Shown here piece by piece: positions 9,681 through 20,629 of a stretch of 64,000 nt of DNA. The DNA lies in the NCBI GenBank assembly GCA_019635285.1, contig JAHBZS010000021.1, positions 1 to 64,000 on the forward strand. Reading direction: 5' to 3'. A model generated the notes under the pieces. The model was not told the origin of the DNA. It saw only the letters and a list, made by a program, of their open reading frames with translations, and ran no database searches. Position 1 is the stretch's first letter, and every line of letters starts with the position of its first letter. Made by a program: the position numbers and the translations under genes. The stretch comes from Rubrivivax sp. Lineage in GTDB: Bacteria; Pseudomonadota; Gammaproteobacteria; Burkholderiales; Burkholderiaceae_C.

Positions 9681-10367
9681 TCAACGGCCCGACAGGATCG
9701 CCTTCTCATCGTCCTCGCGGTACGGACGGCCTTCGCAGTCGCCGCGCCAGTCCTGCAGGTCGGCGTCGAAGGCCTGGCTGGCGCGCTTGAACTGCGCGCT
9801 GCGCGCATTCCAGTCGTCGGCCGAGCGGTTGCGCTGGTCGACGCGCTCGTTGTAGGTCTTGCCCAATTGCTCGGCTTTCGGCTGGAAGCTGCTGCGTTCG
9901 GCGTCCAGTTCCTTGCTGCGCTTGTCCAGCGCCGCCTTGTCCCGTTCCAGGGCCTGCTGCTGGCGCTCGACCGCGGGCCCGGAGAGGCTGGCGCCCTGTG
10001 CCTGGAACTTGCTGGCGCGTTCGTTGTAGTCGGCGATCTGCTGCGTCAGCGCCTGCGAGCGGCGGTTCAGGTCCTCGGCCGAGGCCTTGAGCTTGTCGAT
10101 GGCCTCGCGGTCGGCGGCCAGCGCGGCCTCGTCGCGTTCGAACTGGTCGCGCTCGCCGTCCAGCTTGTCGCGCTCGGCCTGCAGCGTGGTCTTGCGGGCA
10201 CCCAGCGTCTTTTGCTGGTCGAGGCAGGTGCGCAGCTGCTCGCGGGTCAGCAGCTTGCCGCTGCCCTGCGCCGTGCCCAGCGATTTGGTGGCGCCGGTCT
10301 GGGCGGGCGCCGGTAGCGCGAGGGCGGTGGCGGCCAGGCAGGCCATCAGGCGATAGGGAGGCTTCAT
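9681..10367 (-). CDS. Exported coiled-coil protein of unknown function
   Basis: A 228-residue protein with a signal peptide (about residues 1-22, cleavage near PAPAQ). The mature part is almost entirely charged and helical from residue 45 to 190, rich in Glu, Lys, Gln and Ala with heptad-like spacing, so a long coiled coil is likely in the periplasm or envelope. A short C-terminal tail has one Cys (DWRGDCEGRPY), with a second Cys near residue 48 (LRTCLDQQKTLGARK), which could pair. No enzymatic motif. It stands alone, divergent from the exonuclease I gene. Confidence 0.7.
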   Translation of the reverse strand: MKPPYRLMACLAATALALPAPAQTGATKSLGTAQGSGKLLTREQLRTCLDQQKTLGARKTTLQAERDKLDGERDQFERDEAALAADREAIDKLKASAEDLNRRSQALTQQIADYNERASKFQAQGASLSGPAVERQQQALERDKAALDKRSKELDAERSSFQPKAEQLGKTYNERVDQRNRSADDWNARSAQFKRASQAFDADLQDWRGDCEGRPYREDDEKAILSGR

Positions 10368-10421
10368 CGGCAGCGCGAGTCGTGGGCGGCGCGCGCATCA
10401 TGCCATCGGCGGCGCATCGGT

Positions 10422-10427
10422 TATCTT
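10422..10427 (+). promoter_or_regulatory. Candidate -10 hexamer before the sbcB leader ORF
   Basis: TATCTT lies exactly six bases before an ATG at 10434 that opens a short frame leading into sbcB. This matches the hexamer-six bases-ATG pattern seen at other genes in the window. Confidence 0.35.
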
Positions 10428-10433
10428 GGCGGC

Positions 10434-10505
10434 ATGAGACTTCCCAGCGCATGTCGTGAGTGGTCCGCTATGGGTGCGTTCGGCACGGGCGGGCAATGCC
10501 GATGA
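10434..10505 (+). CDS. Possible 23-codon leader peptide coupled to sbcB
   Basis: A short frame starts with MRLPSACREWSAMG and ends in a TGA at 10503-10505 that overlaps the ATG of sbcB (ATGA). Its ATG has a -10-like hexamer six bases upstream, so it could be the first codon of a leaderless mRNA, with sbcB translated by coupling. No recognisable domain. Coding is unproven; the arrangement is the only evidence. Confidence 0.3.
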   Translation: MRLPSACREWSAMGAFGTGGQCR

Positions 10506-11956
10506 GCGAGCTGACTTTCTTCTGGCACGACTACGAGACCTTCGGCGCGGTGCCGCGCCGTGACCGGCCGGCGCAGTTCGCCGGCCTGCGCACCGACGCG
10601 CAGCTCGAGCCCATCGACGCGCCGGTGATGTGCTATTGCCGGCCCGCGCCGGACTTCCTGCCCGAGCCCGAGGCCTGCCTGCTGACCGGCATCCTGCCGC
10701 AGCACTGCCTGGAGCGCGGCATTGCGGAACACGCCTTTGCCGATGCCATCGAGCGCCAGCTGGCGCAGCCCGGCACGGTGGGCGTGGGCTACAACTCCAT
10801 CCGCTTCGACGACGAGGTCACGCGCTTCCTGTTCTGGCGCAACCTCATCGACCCCTATGCACGCGAGTGGCAGAACGACTGCGGACGCTGGGACCTGCTG
10901 GACGTGCTGCGCTGCGCCTGGGCGCTGCGCCCGGAGGGCATCGAATGGCCGCGGCACGAGGACGGGCGCCCGTCGTTCAAGCTGGAGCACCTGACACGCG
11001 CCAACGGCCTGGCCCACGAGGACGCGCACGATGCGCTGTCCGACGTGCGTGCCACCCTGGCGCTGGCGCGGCGGCTCAAGGCAAGCCAGCCGAAGCTCTG
11101 GGACTTCTGCCTGCGGCTGCGCAGGAAGGGCGCGGTGCTGGACGAGATCGCCGCGGCCCAGTCGCAGGGGCGGCCGTTCCTGCACGTGTCGGGCATGTAC
11201 GGTGCCGAACGCGGCTGCCTGGCGCTGGTCTGGCCGCTGGCGCCGCACCCCACCAACCGCAACGAGATCATCGTCTGGGACTTGGCGCAGGACCCTGCCG
11301 AACTGCCGCGCCTGGGCGTGGACGAGCTGCGCCAGCGCATGTTCACCCGCACCGACGAACTGCCCGAAGGCGTGACGCGGCTGCCCATCAAGACCATCCA
11401 CGTCAACAAGTCGCCGGTGGTCATCGCCAACCTGAAGACGCTGACGCCGCAGAGGGCGCAGCACTGGGGGCTGGACGTGGCGCAGGCGCTGCGCCATGCC
11501 GACACGGCCGCGCAGCAGGCCGGCAAGCTGGCCGGCATGTGGCCCGAGGTGTACCAGCGGCCGCAGGACGAGCGCGCGCGCGATGTCGATGAGGACCTGT
11601 ACGGCGCCTTCGTCGGCAACGAGGACCGGCGCACGCTGCAGCGACTGCGCAACCTGGATCCGCAGGCCCTGGCCGACAAGCGCCCGGCCTTTGCCGATGC
11701 GCGCCTGGACGAACTGCTGTTCCGCTACCGCGCGCGCAACTTCCCCGACACGCTGCGCGACGCCGAGCGCGCACAGTGGCAGGCGCATTGCGCCGAGCGG
11801 CTGTGCGACGACGCGGTGCCGGGCGTGCTGGGCTTGCGCGCCTTCGGCGAGCGCATCGCTGCACTGGAGCCCGGCGCCGATGCCCGCGCGCGGGCGCTGC
11901 TGGCGCAACTGCGTGACTACGCCCGGAGCATCACGCCCGAGGAGCCGTCGGCCTGA
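10502..11956 (+). CDS. sbcB: Exodeoxyribonuclease I
   Basis: Single-strand 3'-to-5' DNA exonuclease used in recombination and repair; in the family it binds SSB. At 484 residues it matches E. coli ExoI length. The DEDDh active site is visible: HDYETFG near the N-terminus (Asp and Glu), SIRFDDEVTRFLF, and HDALSDVRATLALARR (His and Asp). The SH3-like and C-terminal helical domains follow. ATG 10502 was chosen because homology starts at SELTFFWHDYE; an in-frame ATG at 10496 is the alternative. There is no strong ribosome site, which fits coupling to the short upstream frame. Confidence 0.93.
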   Translation: MSELTFFWHDYETFGAVPRRDRPAQFAGLRTDAQLEPIDAPVMCYCRPAPDFLPEPEACLLTGILPQHCLERGIAEHAFADAIERQLAQPGTVGVGYNSIRFDDEVTRFLFWRNLIDPYAREWQNDCGRWDLLDVLRCAWALRPEGIEWPRHEDGRPSFKLEHLTRANGLAHEDAHDALSDVRATLALARRLKASQPKLWDFCLRLRRKGAVLDEIAAAQSQGRPFLHVSGMYGAERGCLALVWPLAPHPTNRNEIIVWDLAQDPAELPRLGVDELRQRMFTRTDELPEGVTRLPIKTIHVNKSPVVIANLKTLTPQRAQHWGLDVAQALRHADTAAQQAGKLAGMWPEVYQRPQDERARDVDEDLYGAFVGNEDRRTLQRLRNLDPQALADKRPAFADARLDELLFRYRARNFPDTLRDAERAQWQAHCAERLCDDAVPGVLGLRAFGERIAALEPGADARARALLAQLRDYARSITPEEPSA

Positions 11957-11965
11957 GCCGAGGCG

Positions 11966-12505
11966 TCAGCGCTTGACGGTCGGCGACTGCGTCACCGCGA
12001 TGCCGCTGGTGTCCACCTGGCCGGGCAGGTTCATGCCCAGCGCGTTGGCTTCGGGGGCCGCCTGCTTGGCCTGCATTTCATTCACGCAGGCGTCGACGAT
12101 GCGACGCCCGCGCGCCGTATCCATGAGCATCGACTTGGCCGGAATCTGCACCATCAGCATCGGGCCATTGCCGACTTCCTCGAGGCGCAGCGCGCCGGTG
12201 GACGAGCGCACCGGCTTCATCGTGTAGGCCTTGGAGCTGAAGGTCACGACCACGTAGCCATCGATCGGGTGCCGCGTGACGCTGAGCGTCTGCTTGAATT
12301 CGCAGTCGTAGGGCCCGTAGTAGGCCTGCGACGCCGCGAGCAGCTGTTCCTGATCCGCCGGGCTCAGCGTGGGCAGCACGCTTTGTGCGCCTTGCACCGG
12401 CGTGGGCGCCTTCGCGGCCAGCCGGGTCGGCTTGTTCTGCGCGACGGCCGCACCGGCCATCGCAGCACAGGCGCAGATCAGCGCCAGCGATTGCACAAGT
12501 TTCAT
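11966..12505 (-). CDS. Small secreted protein of unknown function
   Basis: A 179-residue protein with a clear signal peptide (MKLVQSLALICACAAMAGAAVAQ, cleavage after about residue 22). The mature part has a YYGPYDCEFKQTLSV segment and a beta-rich pattern (YVVVTFSSKAYTMKPV), with two cysteines (about 68 and 140) that might pair. The family is not recognised. It converges tail to tail with sbcB, with 9 bases between stops. Confidence 0.6.
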   Translation of the reverse strand: MKLVQSLALICACAAMAGAAVAQNKPTRLAAKAPTPVQGAQSVLPTLSPADQEQLLAASQAYYGPYDCEFKQTLSVTRHPIDGYVVVTFSSKAYTMKPVRSSTGALRLEEVGNGPMLMVQIPAKSMLMDTARGRRIVDACVNEMQAKQAAPEANALGMNLPGQVDTSGIAVTQSPTVKR

Positions 12506-12561
12506 GGTGGCCTTGTGTCAGTGAGAGGGCGCCATTGTGCCGCGTCCGCCGGCCAAGCGGA

Positions 12562-12600
12562 AATCCGGAACTGCGCCCCATAGGGCCGCAATTCCGGATT
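12562..12600 (-). terminator. Stem-loop downstream of acnB
   Basis: AATCCGGAA (12562-12570) pairs with TTCCGGATT (12592-12600); the stem continues with TGCG/CGCA and a few inner G-C pairs around an ATA loop. It lies about 25 bases after the acnB stop. Only a short T run follows on the minus strand, so it may be a terminator or a 3'-end stabiliser. Confidence 0.55.
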
Positions 12601-12624
12601 CAAGGTATCAAGACGTGTCCCTCG

Positions 12625-15216
12625 TCACACCGCGACGGCCTTCGCGGCCTGCGCATATTCCTCGATCTGGTCGAAGTTCATGTAGCGGTAGACGCTGGCG
12701 GCATCCTTGTTGATGATGCCCATCGCCTCGTGGTATTCGGCCACCGTCGGGATCTTGCCCAGCTTGGATGCGATCGCCGCCAGCTCGGCCGAGGCCAGGA
12801 ACACGTTGGTGTTCTTGCCCAGCCGGTTGGGGAAGTTGCGCGTGCTGGTCGAGACCACCGTCGCGCCTTCGCGCACCTGCGCCTGGTTGCCCATGCACAG
12901 GCTGCAGCCGGGCATCTCGGTGCGCGCGCCGGCGGTGCCGAAGGCCGCGTAGTGGCCTTCCTTGATCAGCTCGCTCTGGTCCATCTTGGTCGGCGGCGCC
13001 ACCCACAGCTTGACCGGAATGTCGCGCTGTCCGCCCAGCAGCTTGGCGGCGGCGCGGAAGTGGCCGATGTTGGTCATGCAGCTGCCGATGAAGGCCTCGT
13101 CGATCTTCGTGCCGGCGACCTCGCTCAGCAGCTTGGCATCGTCCGGGTCGTTCGGGCAGCAGAGCACCGGCTCCTTCAGCTCGTCGAGGTCGATCTCGAT
13201 CACCGCCGCGTACTCGGCGTCCTTGTCGGCCTCCAGCAGCTGCGGGTTGGCCAGCCAGGCCTCGACCTTCTCGATGCGCCGCGCCAGCGTCTTGGCGTCG
13301 GCGTAGTCGTCGCCGATCATGTTCTTCATCAGCACGACGTTGCTCTTCAGGTACTCGATGATCGGTTCCTTGTTGAGCTTGATGGTGCAGCCGGCGGCGC
13401 TGCGCTCGGCCGACGCGTCGCTCAACTCGAAAGCCTGCTCCACCTTCAGGTCCGGCAGGCCTTCGATCTCGAGCACGCGGCCCGAGAAGATGTTCTTCTT
13501 GCCGGCCTTGGCCACCGTCAGCAGCCCGGCCTTGATGGCGTACAGCGGAATGGCATGCACCAGGTCGCGCAGCGTCACGCCCGGCTGCATCTGGCCCTTG
13601 AAGCGCACCAGCACCGACTCGGGCATGTCCAGCGGCATCACGCCGGTGGCCGCGCCGAAGGCCACCAGGCCCGAGCCGGCGGGGAAGCTGATGCCGATGG
13701 GGAAGCGCGTGTGGCTGTCGCCGCCGGTGCCCACGGTGTCGGGCAGCAGCAGGCGGTTCAACCAGCTGTGGATGACGCCGTCGCCCGGGCGCAGCGACAC
13801 GCCGCCGCGCGTGCTGATGAAGGCGGGCAACTCGCGGTGCGTCTTCACGTCCACCGGCTTCGGGTAGGCGGCGGTGTGGCAGAAGCTCTGCATCACCAGG
13901 TCGGCACTGAAGCCCAGGCAGGCCAGATCCTTCAGCTCGTCGCGCGTCATCGGGCCGGTGGTGTCCTGGCTGCCGACCGTGGTCATGTGCGGCTCGCAGT
14001 AGGTGCCCGGGCGGATGCCCTGGCCCTCGGGCAGGCCGCAGGCGCGGCCGACCATCTTCTGCGCCAGCGTGAAGCCCTTGCCGCTGTCCTTGGGTGCCAC
14101 CGGCAGGCGGAAGGCCGTGGACGCCGGCAGGCCCAGCGCCTCGCGCGCCTTGGCCGTCAGGCTGCGGCCGATGATCAGGTTGATGCGGCCGCCGGCGCGC
14201 ACCTCGTCGAGCAGCACGTCGCTCTTCAGCTGGAACTCGGCGACGGTGGTGCCGCCCTTGCTGATCTTGCCGTCGTAGGGGTAGATGTCGATGACGTCAC
14301 CCATCTCCAGCTTGGACACGTCTACTTCGATGGGCAGCGAGCCCGAGTCTTCCTGCGTGTTGAAGAAGATCGGCGCGATCTTGCCGCCCAGCGTGACGCC
14401 GCCGAAGCGCTTGTTCGGCACGAAGGGGATGTCTTCGCCGGTGGCCCAGATGACGCTGTTGGTGGCGCTCTTGCGGCTGGACCCGGTGCCGACGACGTCG
14501 CCGACGTAGGCGACCACGTGGCCCTTCTTCTTCAGGTCCTCGATGAACTGCATCGGGCCGCGCTTGCTTTCCTCCTCGGGCTTGAAGGCCGCGTCGGGGC
14601 GGCTGTTCTTCAGCATCGCCAGGTAGTGCAGCGGGATGTCCGGCCGGCTCCAGGCGTCGGGCGCCGGGCTGAGGTCGTCGGTGTTGGTCTCGCCCGGCAC
14701 CTTGAAGACGGTGACGGTGATCTTCTTCGCCACCTCGGGCCGCGAGGTGAACCACTCGGCGTCGGCCCAGCTCTTCATCACCTCCTGCGCCTTGGCGTTG
14801 CCGGCCTTGGCCTTGGCCGCGACGTCGTTGAAGTAGTCGAACATCAACAGCGTCTTCTTCAGGCCCTCGGCGGCGACGCCGGCCACTTCGGCATCGTCCA
14901 GCAGTTCGATCAGCGGATGCACGTTGTAGCCGCCGACCATCGTGCCCAGCAGCTCGGTGGCCTTGGCCTTGCTGACCAGGCCGACCTTCAGGTCACCGTG
15001 CGCCACGGCGGCCAGGAAGCTGGCCTTGACCTTGGCCGCGTCGTCCACGCCCGGCGGCACGCGGTAGGTGAGCAGCTCCAGCAGGAAGGCTTCCTCGCCC
15101 TTCGGCGGCGCCTTGATCAGCTCGATCAGTTCGGCCACCTGCTTGGCGTCCAGCGGCAGCGGGGGGATGCCGAGCGCGGCGCGTTCGGCGGCATGTTGGC
15201 GATAGGCTTGCAGCAT
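12625..15216 (-). CDS. acnB: Bifunctional aconitate hydratase 2 / 2-methylisocitrate dehydratase
   Basis: Interconverts citrate and isocitrate with a 4Fe-4S cluster. The 863 residues match AcnB, with the N-terminal HEAT-like domain first ([31 protein letters not shown]), then the swivel domain, then the cluster domains. Cluster ligands are visible in [19 protein letters not shown] and CSLCMGNQ, and substrate motifs in [10 protein letters not shown] and [11 protein letters not shown]. An AGAGGAG ribosome site precedes the ATG. A toxin-antitoxin pair lies immediately upstream on the same strand. In the family the apo-enzyme can also bind mRNA. Confidence 0.97.
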   Translation of the reverse strand: MLQAYRQHAAERAALGIPPLPLDAKQVAELIELIKAPPKGEEAFLLELLTYRVPPGVDDAAKVKASFLAAVAHGDLKVGLVSKAKATELLGTMVGGYNVHPLIELLDDAEVAGVAAEGLKKTLLMFDYFNDVAAKAKAGNAKAQEVMKSWADAEWFTSRPEVAKKITVTVFKVPGETNTDDLSPAPDAWSRPDIPLHYLAMLKNSRPDAAFKPEEESKRGPMQFIEDLKKKGHVVAYVGDVVGTGSSRKSATNSVIWATGEDIPFVPNKRFGGVTLGGKIAPIFFNTQEDSGSLPIEVDVSKLEMGDVIDIYPYDGKISKGGTTVAEFQLKSDVLLDEVRAGGRINLIIGRSLTAKAREALGLPASTAFRLPVAPKDSGKGFTLAQKMVGRACGLPEGQGIRPGTYCEPHMTTVGSQDTTGPMTRDELKDLACLGFSADLVMQSFCHTAAYPKPVDVKTHRELPAFISTRGGVSLRPGDGVIHSWLNRLLLPDTVGTGGDSHTRFPIGISFPAGSGLVAFGAATGVMPLDMPESVLVRFKGQMQPGVTLRDLVHAIPLYAIKAGLLTVAKAGKKNIFSGRVLEIEGLPDLKVEQAFELSDASAERSAAGCTIKLNKEPIIEYLKSNVVLMKNMIGDDYADAKTLARRIEKVEAWLANPQLLEADKDAEYAAVIEIDLDELKEPVLCCPNDPDDAKLLSEVAGTKIDEAFIGSCMTNIGHFRAAAKLLGGQRDIPVKLWVAPPTKMDQSELIKEGHYAAFGTAGARTEMPGCSLCMGNQAQVREGATVVSTSTRNFPNRLGKNTNVFLASAELAAIASKLGKIPTVAEYHEAMGIINKDAASVYRYMNFDQIEEYAQAAKAVAV

Positions 15217-15252
15217 GAGGGCTCCTCTGGAAATTTAGGGAAGTGTGCGGGC

Positions 15253-15657
15253 CTAGGCTTGCGGCACGATGACCTTCAGGCCCTTGAAGTAGTCGCGGAA
15301 GAATCCGGCGTCGCGGGTGATCAGGGCCTGGCATTGAAGCAAGGCGTGTGCCCCGATCAGGAAGTCGGCGACCACGCGCTCGCGCCGGCCGCCGCGGTCG
15401 CGGAAGCGCCGCTGCATGAAGCCCGCCCGCACGGCAGCCTGCACGGTGGTGGACAGGTAGTGGATGCCGTACTCGTCGAGCACGTCCATCGCGCTTTCGT
15501 CGGTGGCCAGCATCGTCTGCACCTCGGCGACGACGGCGTCGCAGACCACCACGTCGCCGCTGGCCAGCGCCTGCTCGATCGCGTTGGCAGACGCGGCGGC
15601 GAACTTGCGGTCGTCGGTCAGCATGTCCAGCAACACGGACGAGTCGACGGCGATCAT
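15253..15657 (-). CDS. PIN-domain ribonuclease toxin (VapC-like)
   Basis: A 134-residue PIN protein expected to cleave RNA as the toxin of a type II toxin-antitoxin pair. The acidic metal-binding residues are in place: Asp5 in MIAVDSSVLLDML, Glu in AVVAEVQTML, and Asp in VADFLIGAHAL and ITRDAGFF. Its ATG overlaps the antitoxin stop by 4 bases (ATGA), the usual antitoxin-first order. It sits between acnB and the citrate-lyase-like gene, inside an otherwise metabolic cluster, suggesting an insertion. Confidence 0.87.
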   Translation of the reverse strand: MIAVDSSVLLDMLTDDRKFAAASANAIEQALASGDVVVCDAVVAEVQTMLATDESAMDVLDEYGIHYLSTTVQAAVRAGFMQRRFRDRGGRRERVVADFLIGAHALLQCQALITRDAGFFRDYFKGLKVIVPQA

Positions 15658-15917
15658 TCGCTGTCTTCGGGCGGCGGATACGGGTCGCCGGGCGCACGAC
15701 CGCGCAGCGCGCGCATGGCCTCGTCGGTCGACTTGAAGCCTTCAGCGAGCCTGAAACGGCCACGCAGCTTGCTGATCGCCGTGCCCACGTCCTTGCGCAG
15801 CACGATGCGCCCGCCTTCGAGCTCGACCTTCAGCTTGCTGCCCTTGGTCAGGCCGAGTGCGTCGCGCACCGCCTTGGGCAAGGTGATCTGTCCGCGTTCG
15901 GCAACGATGGCTTCCAT
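15654..15917 (-). CDS. AbrB/MazE-type antitoxin
   Basis: An 87-residue antitoxin. Residues 5-45 form a SpoVT/AbrB swapped-hairpin DNA-binding domain (AERGQITLPKAVRDALGL, then KGSKLKVELEGGRIVLRK). The acidic, Pro-rich C-terminus should bind and neutralise the PIN toxin. I take the ATG at 15917, which has GGGAG about eight bases upstream, over a TTG five codons earlier. The dimer probably represses its own promoter at the palindrome just upstream. Confidence 0.85.
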   Translation of the reverse strand: MEAIVAERGQITLPKAVRDALGLTKGSKLKVELEGGRIVLRKDVGTAISKLRGRFRLAEGFKSTDEAMRALRGRAPGDPYPPPEDSE

Positions 15918-15932
15918 CGAGGGCTCCCGCAA

Positions 15933-15957
15933 AAGTATGCATCAATTATACATACTT
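15933..15957 (-). promoter_or_regulatory. Toxin-antitoxin promoter and palindromic operator
   Basis: A perfect consensus TATAAT -10 on the minus strand (15945-15950) lies between the arms of an inverted repeat, AAGTATG (15933-15939) and CATACTT (15951-15957). A further CATACT half-site is at 15965-15970. Binding of the AbrB-type antitoxin here would block RNA polymerase; this is inference from position. Confidence 0.65.
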
Positions 15958-15968
15958 CGGATTGCATA

Positions 15969-16990
<1,022 letters not shown>

Positions 16991-16994
<4 letters not shown>

Positions 16995-17770
16995 GGGGCA
17001 GGGCGGCGGGCGACGACGAACAGGCGCGGAAAGTCCAGCAGCCGTTGTCCGTCGGCGCGCGCCGGGTAGGCGTCGGCGATGCGCGCGCGGTAGGCGCGCA
17101 GGTAGCCCTCGCGCTCAGGTTCGGGCAGCGGGTCGACGAAGACGCGCAGCCCGGTGCTGCGCAGCCAGTCGACGATGGCCTCGGGCGAGGCCATCGGGTG
17201 GCGGTAGACGGTATGCCAGACATCGACCGCCGCGGCGCGCGGCGCCAGCAGGTCGTAGTAGGCCGCGGCGGCCAGCGGTTTCTCGCGCAGCGCGGCGGCA
17301 TGCGGCAGCCAGGCGGACCAGGGCGGCTGCGCGGCCAGCTCGCGCATCGCGCGATGGCTCGGTTCGTCCAGGTTGTCGGGCATCTGCAGCGCCAGCACGC
17401 CGCCCGGGGCCAGGCTGTCGAACAGCCGCGGCAGCAAGGTGGCATGGTCGGGCAGCCACTGCAGCACGGCGTTGGCGAAGATCAGCGCCGGCGGGCGCGC
17501 CGGCCGCCAGGTGGCGATGTCGGCGAGTTCGAAGCGCAGCCCGGGCAGCCGCTCGCGTGCGCTGGCCAGCATCGCCTCGGAGGAATCGACGCCGACGATT
17601 TCAGCCTGCGCATAGCGCGCGGCCAGCAGTTCGGTGGAATTGCCGGGGCCGCAGCCGAGGTCGACCGCATAGGGCGCCTCGGCCAGCGGCACACGGGCCA
17701 GCAGCTCGATGGCCGGCCGCGTGCGCTCGCTCTCGAAACGGCGGTACAGCGCGGGGTTCCAGTCGGCCAT
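16991..17770 (-). CDS. tam: Trans-aconitate 2-methyltransferase
   Basis: SAM-dependent methyl esterification of trans-aconitate, a toxic by-product of aconitase. The 259 residues match Tam, starting at MADWNPALYRRFESERTRPA. The SAM site is VDLGCGPGNST, with VGVDSSEAML and the family segment FANAVLQWLPDHATLLPRLF. The start at 17770 was chosen by homology over an open frame extending 35 codons upstream. Its position beside the aldolase and mdh, and near acnB, fits a role in aconitate damage control. Confidence 0.88.
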
Positions 17771-17795
17771 CGCTGCGTGCCGTTCGCGTGGCGCG

Positions 17796-18782
<987 letters not shown>

Positions 18783-18900
18783 GGGGAACTCCGTAGGAAG
18801 ATGAAGAAAAGGGAAGGCGGCTGCCGCGCGCCGCGGCTGGGACGGCAAGTGTAGGCCAGCACGGCCCGGGGCTTAAGGGTTCACCCGGAGCCTGACACCA

Positions 18901-18923
18901 GTCTTATGTCTTATAGAAGATAA
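18901..18923. promoter_or_regulatory. Candidate GntR operator between mdh and gntR/sdh
   Basis: A direct repeat GTCTTAT-GTCTTAT (18901-18914) runs into an inverted repeat TCTT-ATAG-AAGA (18909-18920). It is an A/T-rich island in a very GC-rich segment, about 120 bases before mdh on one side and 50 bases before gntR on the other. A HutC-type GntR dimer would fit; binding is inferred. Confidence 0.5.
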
Positions 18924-18960
18924 ATGGTATCGCGACATGGACGCCCACCGCCGGCTGTGC

Positions 18961-18966
18961 TGCAAT
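18961..18966 (+). promoter_or_regulatory. Candidate -10 hexamer for the GntR gene
   Basis: TGCAAT lies six bases before the ATG at 18973. This spacing places the transcription start at or beside the start codon, as at other genes here. Confidence 0.35.
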
Positions 18967-18972
18967 CGGCGC

Positions 18973-19734
18973 ATGCCTGCCGTCCGGCCCCTGTCCACCG
19001 AAGCCGCCGGCGAGGCCGCGCCGGCCTTCAGCCCGCTGTACCAGCAGATCAAGGGCCTGCTGACGCGCAGCCTGAGCCTGAGCGAATGGAAGCCGGGCGA
19101 GGCGCTGCCGAGCGAGCCCGAGCTGGCGCAGCGCTTCAAGGTCAGCCAGGGCACGGTGCGCAAGGCGCTGGACGCGCTCACCGCCGACGGCGTGCTGGTG
19201 CGGCGCCAGGGCAAGGGCACCTTCGTCGCCACGCATGCCGAGGCGCAGGTGCAATACCGTTTCCTGCGGCTGATGCCCGACGCCGGCCCGCGCGAGGCCA
19301 TGCAGCGCCGCTTCCTCGAGCTGAAGCGGCTGCGCGCCGGCGCCGACGTGGCGCGTGCGCTGGACCTGAAGTCCGGCGACGGCGTGCTGCTGCTGCGCCG
19401 GCTGCTGCTGTCGGGCGGCGCGCCGGTGGTGCTGGACGACATCTGGCTGCCGGCGCGGCTGTTCAAGGGGCTGACGGCCGAACGGCTGGAGGCCTACCGC
19501 GGGCCGATGTACGGCATGTTCGAAGCCGAGTTCGGCGTGCAGATGATCCGTGCCGAGGAGCAGATCCGCGCCATCGCCGCGGCCGAGGCCGAGGCCGCGG
19601 TGCTGGGCGTCGCGCCGGGCGCGCCGCTGCTGCAGGTGGAGCGCCGTTCCTTCACCTATGCGGACCGGCCGGTGGAGCTGCGCCGCGGCCTCTACCGCAC
19701 CGATGCCCATTACTATCGCAACGAGCTGAGTTGA
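18973..19734 (+). CDS. GntR-family regulator with UTRA domain
   Basis: A 253-residue transcription factor. Residues 20-85 are a winged helix-turn-helix of the GntR type (SPLYQQIKGLLTRSL, LPSEPELAQRFKVSQGTVRKALDAL, GVLVRRQGKGTFVA). Residues 100-250 are a UTRA ligand-binding domain (HutC subfamily). The ligand is unknown; a TCA intermediate is plausible from the position between mdh and sdhCDAB. ATG 18973 was preferred because a -10-like hexamer sits six bases before it; an in-frame ATG at 18937 would add 12 residues. It precedes sdhC by about 90 bases in the same direction. Confidence 0.9.
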   Translation: MPAVRPLSTEAAGEAAPAFSPLYQQIKGLLTRSLSLSEWKPGEALPSEPELAQRFKVSQGTVRKALDALTADGVLVRRQGKGTFVATHAEAQVQYRFLRLMPDAGPREAMQRRFLELKRLRAGADVARALDLKSGDGVLLLRRLLLSGGAPVVLDDIWLPARLFKGLTAERLEAYRGPMYGMFEAEFGVQMIRAEEQIRAIAAAEAEAAVLGVAPGAPLLQVERRSFTYADRPVELRRGLYRTDAHYYRNELS

Positions 19735-19750
19735 GCGCGTCGGGCCAAGC

Positions 19751-19781
19751 TTCCTGTAAGGCCGATGCAGTGAAATAAAAT
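19751..19781 (+). promoter_or_regulatory. Candidate sdh promoter
   Basis: TAAAAT (19776-19781) is a good -10 in a locally A-rich patch 44 bases before sdhC. A weak TTCCTG 19 bases upstream is the only -35 candidate. This would give the sdh operon its own promoter after gntR. Confidence 0.4.
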
Positions 19782-19825
19782 CGATCGGCTCGGCATGCGG
19801 CGGGCGACGACAACCAGGACACCAG

Positions 19826-20254
19826 ATGGACAACACGCTGAAGCAACGCCCGGTCTACCGCAACATCCACGTGTCGCAGATCGTCACCTACCGGTTGCCG
19901 CCGGCCGGCATCGTCTCGATCCTGCATCGCATCAGCGGCGCGCTGATGTTCGTGCTGCTGCCCTTCGTCATCTGGCTGTTCGACAACAGCGTGAGCAGCG
20001 AGATCTCCTTCGACCGCTTCGCCAGCGTGTTCACCAGCGGCGCCGGCTTCCTGCCCGGCTGGTTCATCAAGCTGGTGTGCCTGGGGCTGATCTGGGCCTA
20101 CCTGCTGCACTTCATTGCCGGCCTGCGCCACCTGTGGATGGACATGACGCACCGCGTCAGCAAGGAGCAGGGCCGCAGCAGCGCGATCATCACGCTGGCG
20201 CTGAGCCTGCTGCTCACCGTGGCGCTGGGTGCCAAGCTGTTCGGACTGTTCTGA
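19826..20254 (+). CDS. sdhC: Succinate dehydrogenase cytochrome b556 subunit
   Basis: Membrane anchor of complex II, contributing to haem b and ubiquinone binding. The 142 residues begin with RPVYRNIHVSQIVTYRLP, then SILHRISGALMF, whose serine, arginine and histidine are the usual quinone/haem region. Three hydrophobic helices are visible (about residues 33-55, 83-103 and 120-140). It is the first gene of sdhCDAB and is followed by sdhD after 10 bases. Confidence 0.94.
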   Translation: MDNTLKQRPVYRNIHVSQIVTYRLPPAGIVSILHRISGALMFVLLPFVIWLFDNSVSSEISFDRFASVFTSGAGFLPGWFIKLVCLGLIWAYLLHFIAGLRHLWMDMTHRVSKEQGRSSAIITLALSLLLTVALGAKLFGLF

Positions 20255-20264
20255 GGGGGCGGGC

Positions 20265-20627
20265 ATGAGCACGAATTTCGGATCGAAGCGCCTCGTCGTC
20301 GGCGCGCACTATGGCTCGCGCGACTGGCTCAGCCAGCGCGTCACGGCGGTGCTGATGGCGCTGTTCACCGTGGTGCTGGTGGTGCAGGTGCTGTTGCCCG
20401 GCGAGATGGGCTACTACAAGTGGGCCGGCATCTTCGCGCCGCAGTGGATGAAGTTCCTGACCTTCGTGGTCATCGTCGCGCTGGCCTGGCATGCCTGGGT
20501 CGGCGTGCGCGACATCTGGATGGACTACGTCAAGCCCGCGGGTCTGCGCCTCGCGCTGCAGGTGTTCACCATCGTGTGGTTGCTGGGTTGCGCCGGTTGG
20601 GCGATCCAGGTCATTTGGAGACTCTAG
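20265..20627 (+). CDS. sdhD: Succinate dehydrogenase hydrophobic membrane anchor subunit
   Basis: Second membrane anchor of complex II, 120 residues, with three helices. RLVVGAHYGSRDWLSQRVTA is the conserved N-terminal region, and HAWVGVRDIWMDYVKP near the second helix carries the haem-ligand histidine and quinone-site Asp/Tyr region. Start at 20265 by homology. Its stop lies 2 bases before the sdhA ATG, so the operon is tightly packed. Confidence 0.93.
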   Translation: MSTNFGSKRLVVGAHYGSRDWLSQRVTAVLMALFTVVLVVQVLLPGEMGYYKWAGIFAPQWMKFLTFVVIVALAWHAWVGVRDIWMDYVKPAGLRLALQVFTIVWLLGCAGWAIQVIWRL

Positions 20628-20629
20628 AG

